From: Thalassotalea sp.
Lineage (GTDB): Bacteria > Pseudomonadota > Gammaproteobacteria > Enterobacterales > Alteromonadaceae
Length of the DNA: 64,000 bases
Reading direction: 5' to 3'
Assembly (NCBI GenBank): GCA_022448425.1
Contig: JAKVCY010000014.1
Span: forward strand, 1-64,000
This document shows, piece after piece, positions 33,099-41,512 of this stretch. Numbering within the stretch: position 1 is the stretch's first letter; each line of letters begins with the position of its first letter. The notes below the pieces were generated by a model. It searched no databases. It had not been told where the DNA came from and saw only the letters and a program-made list of their open reading frames with translations. The position numbers and the translations under genes are program-made.

Positions 33099-34346
33099 CT
33101 AGATCGGCTTATTAAAATTATTTTTTATTTCTTGAATGATATTCACTCTTTCCTTATTCATTGCCTCTTTTATTTGCTTGCCATATATGCCTCTTTCGAC
33201 AAAATTTTTGGCGTTTACCTTTAAGCATTCATTTACGGTAACTCGAAGTAAATGAGCTTGGGGATATGCTCGTTTTTCAAATCCTAACCTACCTTTAGCA
33301 TCAGCTTTACAAGCAATTAAAAAGTCTTCGAATTCTTGTGGTTTTCGCCATACATCAAGTTGGTTGAATAGCTTTAAAATTGTGCTTGGTCTAAGCTCTA
33401 AAGCTCTATGGCTAAGTAAGTGAAATTGGCACACTTTTAACGCCAGTTGTTTATACTCATTTGGTACTTTAAAGCGGTTGCAGGATGCTTCAACTAGTGG
33501 AAGCCCTTTAATTTCATGCTGTTTATGGCTAGGTAATTCATCTTGAGGTGTGATAGCTTTACCAAGATCATGACAAAGTGCAGCAAATCTAATAGTGGTT
33601 TTAGAAGATAGCTGTGTGGCTTGTTGCAATACCATCATGGTATGAATGCCTGTGCAGATTTCAGGATGATGTTCTACTGGGTTAGGTATGCCCCAAAGTG
33701 CGTTGAGTTCAGGCCAAATGACAGCCAGCGCTTTACATTCTCTTAACACATTAAAAAAGATCTCTGGATGATCTTCGTTCAAAGCCGAATGAACTTCTTG
33801 CCATACTCTTTCTGATATTAAGTATTCTAATTCCCCAGCATCTGCGATGCGTTGCATTTCTGCCATTGTTTCAGGGGCAATGGTGAAGCCATTAAACCTT
33901 GCTGCAAATCGAGCAACCCGCAATACTCTTAACGGATCTTCAACAAAAGCAGGGCTTGTATGACGCAGTATTTTATTTTGAATATCCGTTTTTCCGTTGT
34001 ATGGATCTATAATCAAGCCAGTATCAGGATCTTGTGCCATTGCATTGATAGTGAGGTCTCTTCGGCTTAAATCTTCTTCTAAAGTTACATTTGGGTTAAA
34101 ATCAACTTCGAAGCCTTTGTAGCCATTACCTGTTTTTTTCTCTGTTCTCGCTAGTGCCCATTCTTCCTTATTTTGAGGGTGAAGGAAGACTGGAAACTTA
34201 CCCACTCGATTAAAACCTTGTTTAAGCATTTCTCCTTCTGTGGAGCCAACGACTACCCAGTCACGATCTTTTGCTGTGATTGTTGTACCAAGCAACCTAT
34301 TCATTTCATTGTCTCTAACATAACCGCCAACTAAGTATGCCTTCAT
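33099..34346 (-). CDS. cca: Complete CCA tRNA nucleotidyltransferase carried by the element
   Basis: 415 residues, family-typical for the HD-containing enterobacterial type. It adds or repairs the 3' CCA of tRNAs. The nucleotide-binding GGYVRD, the metal-binding DRD in AKDRDWVVVG, RRDLTINAMAQ, EDPLRVLRVARF, and the HD motif in RFAALCHDLGKA are all intact. It starts 3 bp after the small coiled-coil gene and so belongs to the recombinase operon. Because the element has split the host cca, this copy most likely supplies the enzyme, making the insertion harmless and loss of the element risky. It differs clearly from the host fragments, so it is not a duplicate made on site. Confidence 0.93.
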   Translation of the reverse strand: MKAYLVGGYVRDNEMNRLLGTTITAKDRDWVVVGSTEGEMLKQGFNRVGKFPVFLHPQNKEEWALARTEKKTGNGYKGFEVDFNPNVTLEEDLSRRDLTINAMAQDPDTGLIIDPYNGKTDIQNKILRHTSPAFVEDPLRVLRVARFAARFNGFTIAPETMAEMQRIADAGELEYLISERVWQEVHSALNEDHPEIFFNVLRECKALAVIWPELNALWGIPNPVEHHPEICTGIHTMMVLQQATQLSSKTTIRFAALCHDLGKAITPQDELPSHKQHEIKGLPLVEASCNRFKVPNEYKQLALKVCQFHLLSHRALELRPSTILKLFNQLDVWRKPQEFEDFLIACKADAKGRLGFEKRAYPQAHLLRVTVNECLKVNAKNFVERGIYGKQIKEAMNKERVNIIQEIKNNFNKPI

Positions 34347-34349
34347 TGT

Positions 34350-34808
34350 TTATTTCCTATTAATTGGCGTAACTGAGCCTTGGGTTAATTGTCTGATTTC
34401 TTCTTGTAGTTCATAAATACGAAAGTGCAGGGAAGCTTCTTGTTCAACTGCTTTGTCTGCTATAGCTTTAAAAGTATCTCTTTGCTCTTTATACGTTTCT
34501 TTCAAGCGTTTTTCTGTTTTAAGCTTTCGCTTCAATTTTTCAACTTCACTTTCATCCACTTGATTATCGACTAGGGATTCTATATAGGTAGTGCCATGCT
34601 CTTTCTCATAGTTTGCAATAATGGCTTCGGCCTCTTTAACAAATTCAGGAAATTTATGGATGTAACTCGCACTTAGGCCAGCTTCGTTATTGATTCTATT
34701 CAGTGTTATTTTGCCGCTTGGTTTTACTTTTTCTGGTTTACCATCTAGTAATCTATTCATTGCGGCTTTTAAGCGAGCTTCTGTGATTTGTTTTTTAGAA
34801 ACTTTCAT
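34350..34808 (-). CDS. Small coiled-coil recombination partner protein (Srap/TnpC-like position)
   Basis: 152 residues: a basic N-terminal half (KKQITEARLKAAMNRLLDG, then a helix-turn-helix-like ITLNRINNEAGLSASYIHKF) and a charged coiled coil (about 90-145: VEKLKRKLKTEKRLKETY, QRDTFKAIADKAVEQEA). It overlaps the end of intB by 4 bp. Its size and place after three recombinases match the auxiliary gene (srap) of SE-type elements and TnpC of Tn554. The function as a recombination helper is inferred from that context. Confidence 0.65.
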   Translation of the reverse strand: MKVSKKQITEARLKAAMNRLLDGKPEKVKPSGKITLNRINNEAGLSASYIHKFPEFVKEAEAIIANYEKEHGTTYIESLVDNQVDESEVEKLKRKLKTEKRLKETYKEQRDTFKAIADKAVEQEASLHFRIYELQEEIRQLTQGSVTPINRK

Positions 34809-36772
34809 AATTTTTCTCTCGCTATTAACATTGTTTGTGATTTAATCTCAGCCTCAAATGGAATGAAGTCTAAGTTATGTTTTGATAATGTGATTTCAAT
34901 AGCCTTAATTTGGGTATACATTTGAGTCAGGATACTTGCCATATAAGTTCTTTCGTCATTTAGTGCATTAAGTCTTGCTATAAGACGAGTTCTGACGGGA
35001 ATTCGACTTTTAGCCTTCTCAGGTGTAACTATTTCATGCTGACAAGTTACGGTTGATGTTTCAGAGGCGCAAATACGGTCACACGTTGGGTTGGTACAAA
35101 ATCCAGTAGGGTGTTCAACAATACTAAGTGCGCCATTTTTAACTTGCTCTTTTATCTCATCACGAGACATGTATATTTCACCTGCGTAACTATCACGCTC
35201 TTTTGCTATTCGCTCACCTTCCTTACCAGATAGTGTTTCTGACTCATTAAATATATGAAAGAGAATATCAGTGTGAAGCTCTTCATTAGCAGCTTTGACC
35301 AATTCTTTTAATTCATCATCAAACTCAAAATCCATCTGTGCAGCTAATTGAGAGTGATTTGCATACCATGCTGTCATAGCAATATTTAGATGCTTATATT
35401 GGTGCTTTAAGGTCATTAAATTGCCAAGCTTATTTCGGACAAGAAATACTGCAAAGGTGCGTCTAAAGTCGTGTGGAGATAGCTTCGGTAGGAAACCTCC
35501 TACATGAAGAGTGCCTTTTCGTGTCGGGTTTAATAAATCAAATTCATCAACATCGGCTTGAGTTGCGGATATATTGTATTTTTTTTGAAACTTGAGATAG
35601 CGTCTAGCGTAGCTTTTCTGCTGGATAAATTTTGTTTTTTGTGAGATCACTCCCAGTGTTATAAAAGCGGTATTTAACTCTCGCTCTGCAACTTTCTTTT
35701 CGTCTTCATGGTAGCTTTCTATTATTACTTTGTAGATGTCTCTGGCATATTCACTCATATCATATGCAAGTTCGATTGCTTTTTCTGATATGGGGTGAGT
35801 AACCCAAGCTTCGCGTGTTGGTACTCCATTTTCGTTTACTTTAGTGATTTCACCGAGTAATAGTGGAATGTCGAATTCATCAGAGAAAGAAACTGAATCA
35901 TAGCTATTTTTATCAAAACTAACGCTTTCACCTAAGCGAACACCACTAAACCCTTGTATAACCAGTAAGCAGGCTGTTTGAATTTCAAGTATATCTTCAA
36001 ATAACAAAGATAATTTAAAGTCAGGAACATTGTGTTTAATTTTGTTTATACGAGCAGTAACTCTATGTTGCAATGCGCTCTTTTTGACTTTTCTTTTTAA
36101 ATCAGCTTCTTCGAATACTTCTTTTTGTGTTTGAATGGCTTTAGCATTGATTGTGCTAATTTCATGACGATATGGGTGATATTTATCAACTATATCCATA
36201 GCTACTTTAAATAGTTGAGATGACATGCCCTCAGGTATAGCTATATGTTGTTTTTTTACCTGTTTAGTTGAACAAGCAAGCCCCTTAGTGAATTTATACT
36301 TGGTGTTTTTCTCATAGCGAGAAATTACTCCAAGATCGTGTAACTTTCTTAAGCAAGCTAATACTTGGTCTAATATTGTTATAGAGTATTTTTTATTCTT
36401 TAGGTTGTTTTTAAATTGTCGATAGTAATTATCTTGGTTTAATTTTGACCAGTGTGTTGAGCCAATACAATTGGCGATAAGCTTTAAGTTGTTAATTCGC
36501 ATCTGTATGACAGAAACAGAGGAAGGAGCCTGTTCCTGTATTTTATAAACGACTTTTTGAATATCTAAACGATGGTTTTCATCAACATTGCTAAAAGTAA
36601 CTTTGTTTTCTTTACCTACACCTGTCTTTAACTTTGCAACAAAACTCCATTCAATATCTTGTATACGCGAGCAAACAGATCCATCATTGTAAAAAGAAAC
36701 AATAGGGTTATCATTATCAGGGCTTACACTTTCTATGTTGGTATATTTTTGATGATCGGGACTTGAATTCAT
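34805..36772 (-). CDS. Tyrosine recombinase, third of the trio (IntB-like)
   Basis: 655 residues, much longer than phage integrases. The C-terminal half has the catalytic set: Arg in SGVRLGES, HDFRRTFA (HxxR), His in YKHLNIAM and the Tyr in TAWYANH. After the catalytic domain, a cysteine-containing segment (CTNPTCDRICASE..CQHE) may bind zinc, then a helical tail. The N-terminal ~250 residues are probably arm- and core-binding. It overlaps tfp by 4 bp and the small partner gene by 4 bp, so all are translationally coupled. Confidence 0.85.
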   Translation of the reverse strand: MNSSPDHQKYTNIESVSPDNDNPIVSFYNDGSVCSRIQDIEWSFVAKLKTGVGKENKVTFSNVDENHRLDIQKVVYKIQEQAPSSVSVIQMRINNLKLIANCIGSTHWSKLNQDNYYRQFKNNLKNKKYSITILDQVLACLRKLHDLGVISRYEKNTKYKFTKGLACSTKQVKKQHIAIPEGMSSQLFKVAMDIVDKYHPYRHEISTINAKAIQTQKEVFEEADLKRKVKKSALQHRVTARINKIKHNVPDFKLSLLFEDILEIQTACLLVIQGFSGVRLGESVSFDKNSYDSVSFSDEFDIPLLLGEITKVNENGVPTREAWVTHPISEKAIELAYDMSEYARDIYKVIIESYHEDEKKVAERELNTAFITLGVISQKTKFIQQKSYARRYLKFQKKYNISATQADVDEFDLLNPTRKGTLHVGGFLPKLSPHDFRRTFAVFLVRNKLGNLMTLKHQYKHLNIAMTAWYANHSQLAAQMDFEFDDELKELVKAANEELHTDILFHIFNESETLSGKEGERIAKERDSYAGEIYMSRDEIKEQVKNGALSIVEHPTGFCTNPTCDRICASETSTVTCQHEIVTPEKAKSRIPVRTRLIARLNALNDERTYMASILTQMYTQIKAIEITLSKHNLDFIPFEAEIKSQTMLIAREKL

Positions 36773-38577
36773 GAGTAAACTCCTAATAGATCGTTAATGG
36801 AGTCTTTATCACTATATAACGGATGAGGATTGTCTTTATTTAGCTCAGTGGCAGCATCAAATTCGCTAGGAGCTACTTCTTTGAAACGTTTTAATATTTC
36901 GACCACAGTATTTAAAATTTTACGAAATTTTGAGGATGGTGAGCTGTTAATAGCAGGTCTATTTAAGCTTTCTTCAATGGTATCTTTAAACGAAAGCATC
37001 AACCAAATATCATCCTTCTCTGCAATGAGGCGGTGATCACCACATCCGAAGCAATCAAGAAAGTCAGTGCAAGAATTGATAGAGTCATTTAATGCAAGAC
37101 CTGCTTTTTTCAAAGCATTAATAACTTTTTTCGCTTTATCACCTTGTGGTTTTTCGCAGCGCATTCCACTGGGGGTTTTATTTGCGGTGCCATTTTTCTT
37201 TAACTTTTTATAGTCAAAGTTTGATAGAGGGTCTTTAAACTTAAAAGATAGCTCGTCAATGGCTTCTTTTTTATTTTTGCCTTTAGCAATACCTGCTTGC
37301 ACCTGAAACGCGCTTGCTAATGAGCGCTGGTGATCTTGCTCAACACCATTAAGGTAAGAACTACGAGCGGTTGATACCGTGGTATTATTAGCGTTAGCAA
37401 CCTCAACTACGCTGTTCATTACTTTCATTAGAATATCTGAACGCGTTTTTCTAAAACGGCTTGAGTTTATATGGGCGTAACCGTATTTGACGAGTTGCTC
37501 ATTAATTGCGTTCTGTGGTGGGTTTTTGAGCCAATTACCAAGGGTTTTGTCTTTGGCTATGTGGGGAAAAAGTAATGCATTTGGATTATTTTTTGTTAAT
37601 TTTTCCGATAAAATCAGCCACATTTCTACAAACTCTTTAGCTCGTTTAGTAAATCCTATAGGATTATCTTGTTGTTGGTCATTTGAACGACTTTTGACTG
37701 AATCAAAAGTGTATGAGTCTCCTGTTCCTTTTTGAAACTTAACATCACTCCGCTTCATCTTACATAAAGGCGCGAAGTTCATACCTGTTAACATAAAGGT
37801 AATCATCATGGCGCAACGGATCATGTGATTTTCCCAGTTACCTCTTACTGAAATTCTTGCCCCATTTTCAATGTTACTTATCTGCTTTTTTGTATGGCCT
37901 GTTTGGGATAATTTATCGGGATTAAAGAATGGGTGTATTTGGGGGGGAGTACCAGATAAATAATGTGACGATAATATTTTAAATGACTGGTAAAGCGTGT
38001 TAGCTATAGGTTTTAACTCTGCAATAGATAAAGCTTTAAAGGAATTTACTGTTTGCTTTCTTCCTTCAATGATTGGCATTTTTCTTAATAGCTCAATTTT
38101 ACCTTGTTCTCTAAGAATTTTACTTACGCCAGTAAACTTTAGCGTTATCGTATTGCGAGATATTTCCCCTTTATCAGCTAGACCTATTAGGTAGCTATGA
38201 AAAGCTAATACGTTGGTTTCTTCAAAATCAGCTACTCGATTATCTGAATCTAAATATTTCACATAGCGAATTAAGCTATCAAAATATGTTTTGGTTGTTT
38301 CATTGATTGTTAGTGAATTTAGTATACTCCAACACTCTCGAATGAAATCTTCCCTATTCATATCGACCAACTCTGTTCCTGAAACGAAATTTCCATTGCT
38401 TTTTCCACCCGTTGCTATTCTGGGGCAGTCTTTATATTTCAAACGTTTGAAGTAGCAATTTGTTCCTTGTCTAATGTTTATTACCATTGCTTCAATGGAA
38501 ATAGGGTGAACATTATTAACTATTTCTTTAGGTTCGGACTTTAATGCTTTGCGTTTTTTCTTCCCTAGTAGACCCAT
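36769..38577 (-). CDS. Degenerate tyrosine-recombinase-fold protein, second of the trio (Tfp-like)
   Basis: 602 residues with a recombinase-like architecture, but the first catalytic Arg is missing (LTGMNFAPLCKMKRSD where family members have TGxR) and the HxxR box is altered (NSSRFRKTRSD). A Tyr (ARSSYLNG) remains but its alignment is uncertain. A late cysteine group (DFLDCFGCGDH) could bind zinc. It overlaps its neighbours by 1 and 4 bp. In the SE-type trio the middle gene is likewise a catalytically degenerate tyrosine-recombinase-fold protein, so a structural role in the synaptic complex is likely. Confidence 0.75.
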   Translation of the reverse strand: MGLLGKKKRKALKSEPKEIVNNVHPISIEAMVINIRQGTNCYFKRLKYKDCPRIATGGKSNGNFVSGTELVDMNREDFIRECWSILNSLTINETTKTYFDSLIRYVKYLDSDNRVADFEETNVLAFHSYLIGLADKGEISRNTITLKFTGVSKILREQGKIELLRKMPIIEGRKQTVNSFKALSIAELKPIANTLYQSFKILSSHYLSGTPPQIHPFFNPDKLSQTGHTKKQISNIENGARISVRGNWENHMIRCAMMITFMLTGMNFAPLCKMKRSDVKFQKGTGDSYTFDSVKSRSNDQQQDNPIGFTKRAKEFVEMWLILSEKLTKNNPNALLFPHIAKDKTLGNWLKNPPQNAINEQLVKYGYAHINSSRFRKTRSDILMKVMNSVVEVANANNTTVSTARSSYLNGVEQDHQRSLASAFQVQAGIAKGKNKKEAIDELSFKFKDPLSNFDYKKLKKNGTANKTPSGMRCEKPQGDKAKKVINALKKAGLALNDSINSCTDFLDCFGCGDHRLIAEKDDIWLMLSFKDTIEESLNRPAINSSPSSKFRKILNTVVEILKRFKEVAPSEFDAATELNKDNPHPLYSDKDSINDLLGVYS

Positions 38578-40196
38578 TAGTATTCCCCCATGTCGCAGTC
38601 ACATTCATCAAGAATGAAATCTAATGCATGTTCGTAAACTTCATGACCTGATAACTCATTTTGTGCAAATTTCAAATAGGTCATTGTGGTGTCAGGGGAG
38701 ACGTGCCCTAGTCGGGCTTGAATATAATCAATAGCTTTATCTATATTCATACCCTTAGCGATAAGTTGTTTGAGTGTTTCTACTGCATAGGTTGATCTTA
38801 GGTTATGCGGCTTATGCTCAAAGTCATAACCTAGACTTTTAGATACGGTGTTACGGATCTCACACCATCTAGCATTACTCGAAGATAATGAGTACGGCTT
38901 ACCTTTATTATTTAGAAATAGATATGGTTCATCTGGGACCAATATAGAGTCGATAAATGCTTTGCATTCCTCAACGTTTTTCTCAATAGCAGTTAATGAT
39001 CTAATTTTTTGTGAAGCGGTATTTACACCATCTTTCTCAAGCTGCTCATATTCTTGAATGACTTCCTTGCTTTTACTCACTGCTTTTTTGTACTTTTTTT
39101 TCCTTTTTATATAACGTTCACTGTTTAAATAATTGTGTAGTTGCAGCATAAGCCCAATTGGTACATGTATGGTTCGGTCTGGGTTGCCTTCCCCTTTGGT
39201 TTTGGTATTACTTTGTGAACCTATATCTATTGGACAATAACCAAGGCTACTATCTTTATCATTCGGTAAACGAATATGGCTATGCCTAAGCGTTAGCATT
39301 TCTTCTCTGCGAATACCTGTATGGCGTTCTAAAAGAAACATAAAGGCACTTTCCACATCAAGTCTTGCTACTTTTTGACTTCCATCAATAACTTTAATTA
39401 CTTGTCGTTCTTTTCTAATAATGCGATCAACTTCTGACCACTCTGTAGTTGATAGAGGGATTAATGGTCGTTTGGTGCCGTCATTTCTCATATCACGGCC
39501 AAGCTTTAAACGAAGATCAGTTGTATGAACAACATGAGTTGAACTTGCTTGAATATTGTCTGACTTGTTTTCTAATTCAATACGTAAAATTTCATGCTCA
39601 AACGGTTTATTTTTAAACTGATAGCCTTTTAATAGATAGTGTTTATAAAAGTTAGTAACTACGCCAATGTAGCTATTACAGGTTGAGCGTGCTAGATGTT
39701 CATCGGGATCTGTGGATGTATATATTGCCTTAAGATATTTTCTGTATTTGTATGTAGGTTTTTCACTGTTACGAAATGGCATTTCATCCCATCTTATAGG
39801 GCGGTTTTGACATTGCTCACAGGTTACTTCTTTAGGGCACTCGCCTTGACCAATCGTTTGAGTTTCTAAAAAATGAAAATAATGAATAAGAGCTGTTGAA
39901 TAAGTATTGGTATTTAAAAGTTCATCATTAACTTTTTTGTGTATTAAAAAGTTATTAGCGGCATCTAAATATTCGATATTGATAAGTTCGTTGTCTTGTC
40001 GGGTGTGCCTTTGAAGCAATGTGATTGTTTGTAGAGGAGAGCTATTGTTGATTAAAACTTTACACTCACCATGCTCATCTATGAATGCTTTAGGAGAGCC
40101 TAAGCTAAAATTTTTTATGGTATATCCAACAATCTCTTTTTCTACTGTAGGCACTTGATATTCTCCCATAAACTGAGTATCAACGTTACCATACAC
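38577..40196 (-). CDS. Tyrosine recombinase, first of the trio (IntA-like)
   Basis: 539 residues. Catalytic residues: Arg at about 296 in HTGIRREEM, HNLRSTYA (HxxR), His in RLGHVSPDTT and Tyr in MTYLKF. A CPKEVTCEQCQNRP segment (about 120-133) may be a zinc finger in the N-terminal domain. It is the first gene next to the right border (about 50 bp from the terminal repeat), so its promoter must lie at the very end of the element, partly overlapping the recombination site. It shares one base with the next gene. Confidence 0.85.
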   Translation of the reverse strand: MYGNVDTQFMGEYQVPTVEKEIVGYTIKNFSLGSPKAFIDEHGECKVLINNSSPLQTITLLQRHTRQDNELINIEYLDAANNFLIHKKVNDELLNTNTYSTALIHYFHFLETQTIGQGECPKEVTCEQCQNRPIRWDEMPFRNSEKPTYKYRKYLKAIYTSTDPDEHLARSTCNSYIGVVTNFYKHYLLKGYQFKNKPFEHEILRIELENKSDNIQASSTHVVHTTDLRLKLGRDMRNDGTKRPLIPLSTTEWSEVDRIIRKERQVIKVIDGSQKVARLDVESAFMFLLERHTGIRREEMLTLRHSHIRLPNDKDSSLGYCPIDIGSQSNTKTKGEGNPDRTIHVPIGLMLQLHNYLNSERYIKRKKKYKKAVSKSKEVIQEYEQLEKDGVNTASQKIRSLTAIEKNVEECKAFIDSILVPDEPYLFLNNKGKPYSLSSSNARWCEIRNTVSKSLGYDFEHKPHNLRSTYAVETLKQLIAKGMNIDKAIDYIQARLGHVSPDTTMTYLKFAQNELSGHEVYEHALDFILDECDCDMGEY

Positions 40197-40231
40197 ACGA
40201 TATATTCACAACTTTTAAATGTGTAATAAAG

Positions 40232-40429
40232 TTATTTTAAGTCTAGAGTGTAATATTGCTCTTCTTTGGTTTCAGGATGAAGAAATACGGGAAAGTTTTT
40301 GCCAACTTGCGTAAACCCAAGGGATAGCATCTGCTCTGGAGTGGAGCTTACCACTAAATAGTCTCGCTCGATAACCTTCCGATTTAGCAGTTGGTCGCGT
40401 ACGGCACCACCGACTAAATAAATTTCCAC
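40232..40429 (-). pseudogene. cca: 5' part of the disrupted host cca gene
   Basis: From GTG 40429 it reads [20 protein letters not shown], then the substrate-binding start of the CCA-adding enzyme to [12 protein letters not shown]. It continues nine codons into the element (QYYTLDLK-stop at 40232). The remaining two thirds are at 26970-28031. The position equivalent to the first metal-binding Asp of the DxD motif is Glu (IERDYLVV), possibly a mutation acquired after loss of function. An earlier in-frame GTG at 40441 is possible. Confidence 0.9.
40247..40255 (-). repeat. Right terminal inverted repeat of the element
   Basis: AGTGTAATA, the reverse complement of TATTACACT at 28035-28043. It is again separated by 3 bp from the 6-bp core (GAAGAG on the minus strand, 40259-40264). 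Confidence 0.7.
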
Positions 40430-40693
40430 AATATATTCCACTTCTCGTTATTAACGTTGTGCCGATATTATATACCCGCAATCGCTGAATATGCAGGGGC
40501 ATTTCAAAGTAGAAATGCTAATCATGGCACGAAGAGCTACTCTTAATTTTTTTCGATGTGTTTGAGGCTTGCATGTTGGATCTCGAAATTTTCTTATTGT
40601 CTCGAGTTTTAAAACGAATGTTCTTATAAGTTTTAGACTTGAGGTAGCATGTTTAAAGCGGCTATATTCAATAATATTTTATCAAGGAAAGTT

Positions 40694-41434
40694 ATGCTAA
40701 AGGCGAGACACGTTTGCTTATTCATGTATTTCGCTTTATGTGCTTATGAAGTAGTCGCGAAGAAAGTCAGCGAATTGTCGGTTGTGACCGCTAACGGGCC
40801 GCCACATATTATCGAGGCGACAAATGGTGGGATCGACTTGGGTATCACACTTGCGATTCTGGACCAAATGGGCTTTAGTACTCAGACTCAATTTATGCCG
40901 CTAACCCGCGGCAAAATGGAGGTATTAAGCAAGCGCGCAGATGTGTTTGTGCCCACCTTTTTTGAAAAAGATGGCAATGGGCTTTTTGTTTCAGAGGCTA
41001 TTATAGATTATCGCCCTACGTTTTTTACACTAACAGAACAAGGGCTTAGCATTGAGAAAGTCTCCGATTTAGCGACGAAAAAAATAGCGACCTTTCAAGG
41101 GGCATCTGGCTATTTTGGCGCTGAATTTTTATCTATGAGTCAGTCAAATCACAATTATCGAGAACAGTCGTCGATGTCTATTTTACCGCAGTTGTTAATC
41201 AAAGGACGTTACGATGTGGTTTTACTCGACTATTATATTTTCTATTACTTTTTTGCAGAAAGTGAGTTGGGGGATATTTATCAAGTTAAAGAGCATGTGC
41301 TCTTTGATTCAGTAAAGGCGCATGTTGGATTTAATGATGAGGAACTTCGAGATGAGTTTAACAAACGATTAGAAGTTTATCGTGACAGTGAAGCATATCG
41401 AGAAGTTATTCGAAAATATTTACCCCACTATTAA
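40694..41434 (+). CDS. Periplasmic solute-binding protein-like (SBP family 3 type)
   Basis: 246 residues from ATG 40694 (AAGGA, 5-base spacing; signal-like MLKARHVCLFMYFALCAYEV). An upstream ATG at 40649 with GAGGT would add 15 residues. The fold pattern is that of extracellular amino-acid-type binding proteins: two lobes with LSVVTANGPPHIIEATNGGI at the start, GIDLGITLAILDQMGFSTQT, and LIKGRYDVVLLDYYIFYYFF late. No ABC permease or kinase gene is adjacent, so it may be an orphan sensor-type domain. The ligand is unknown. Confidence 0.7.
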   Translation: MLKARHVCLFMYFALCAYEVVAKKVSELSVVTANGPPHIIEATNGGIDLGITLAILDQMGFSTQTQFMPLTRGKMEVLSKRADVFVPTFFEKDGNGLFVSEAIIDYRPTFFTLTEQGLSIEKVSDLATKKIATFQGASGYFGAEFLSMSQSNHNYREQSSMSILPQLLIKGRYDVVLLDYYIFYYFFAESELGDIYQVKEHVLFDSVKAHVGFNDEELRDEFNKRLEVYRDSEAYREVIRKYLPHY

Positions 41435-41512
41435 CCCCAAGTTGTATCAATTATTATTCAAATCTGGCATCTTTAGCCTCAGCTTTTTCTTATCGAATGA
41501 GATATTGTCATT

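Larger units (their letters stand above)
28026..40264. mobile_element. 12.2-kb integrative element inserted in cca (SE-like)
   Basis: Bounded by a 6-bp core, GACGAG (minus strand, 28026-28031) and GAAGAG (40259-40264), that also continues the cca codons, and by 9-bp inverted ends TATTACACT just inside. Contents, in leftward order: three tyrosine-recombinase-fold genes, a small coiled-coil gene, a full cca, HlyD, a double-glycine peptide, CPBP protease, a small membrane protein and a C39-ABC transporter. The recombinase order (active, degenerate, active, small partner) recalls the intA-tfp-intB-srap set of strand-biased circularising elements known from Vibrio, and more loosely Tn554. No conjugation genes are present. 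Confidence 0.85.

Noticed and set aside
28026-40264. Interpretation of the island as a prophage or conjugative element.
   Set aside because: No capsid, tail, terminase, relaxase or type IV secretion genes are present; all genes belong to recombination, cca or peptide export.
40272-40502. 76-codon frame on the minus strand overlapping the cca 5' fragment.
   Set aside because: It is a shadow of the cca frame.
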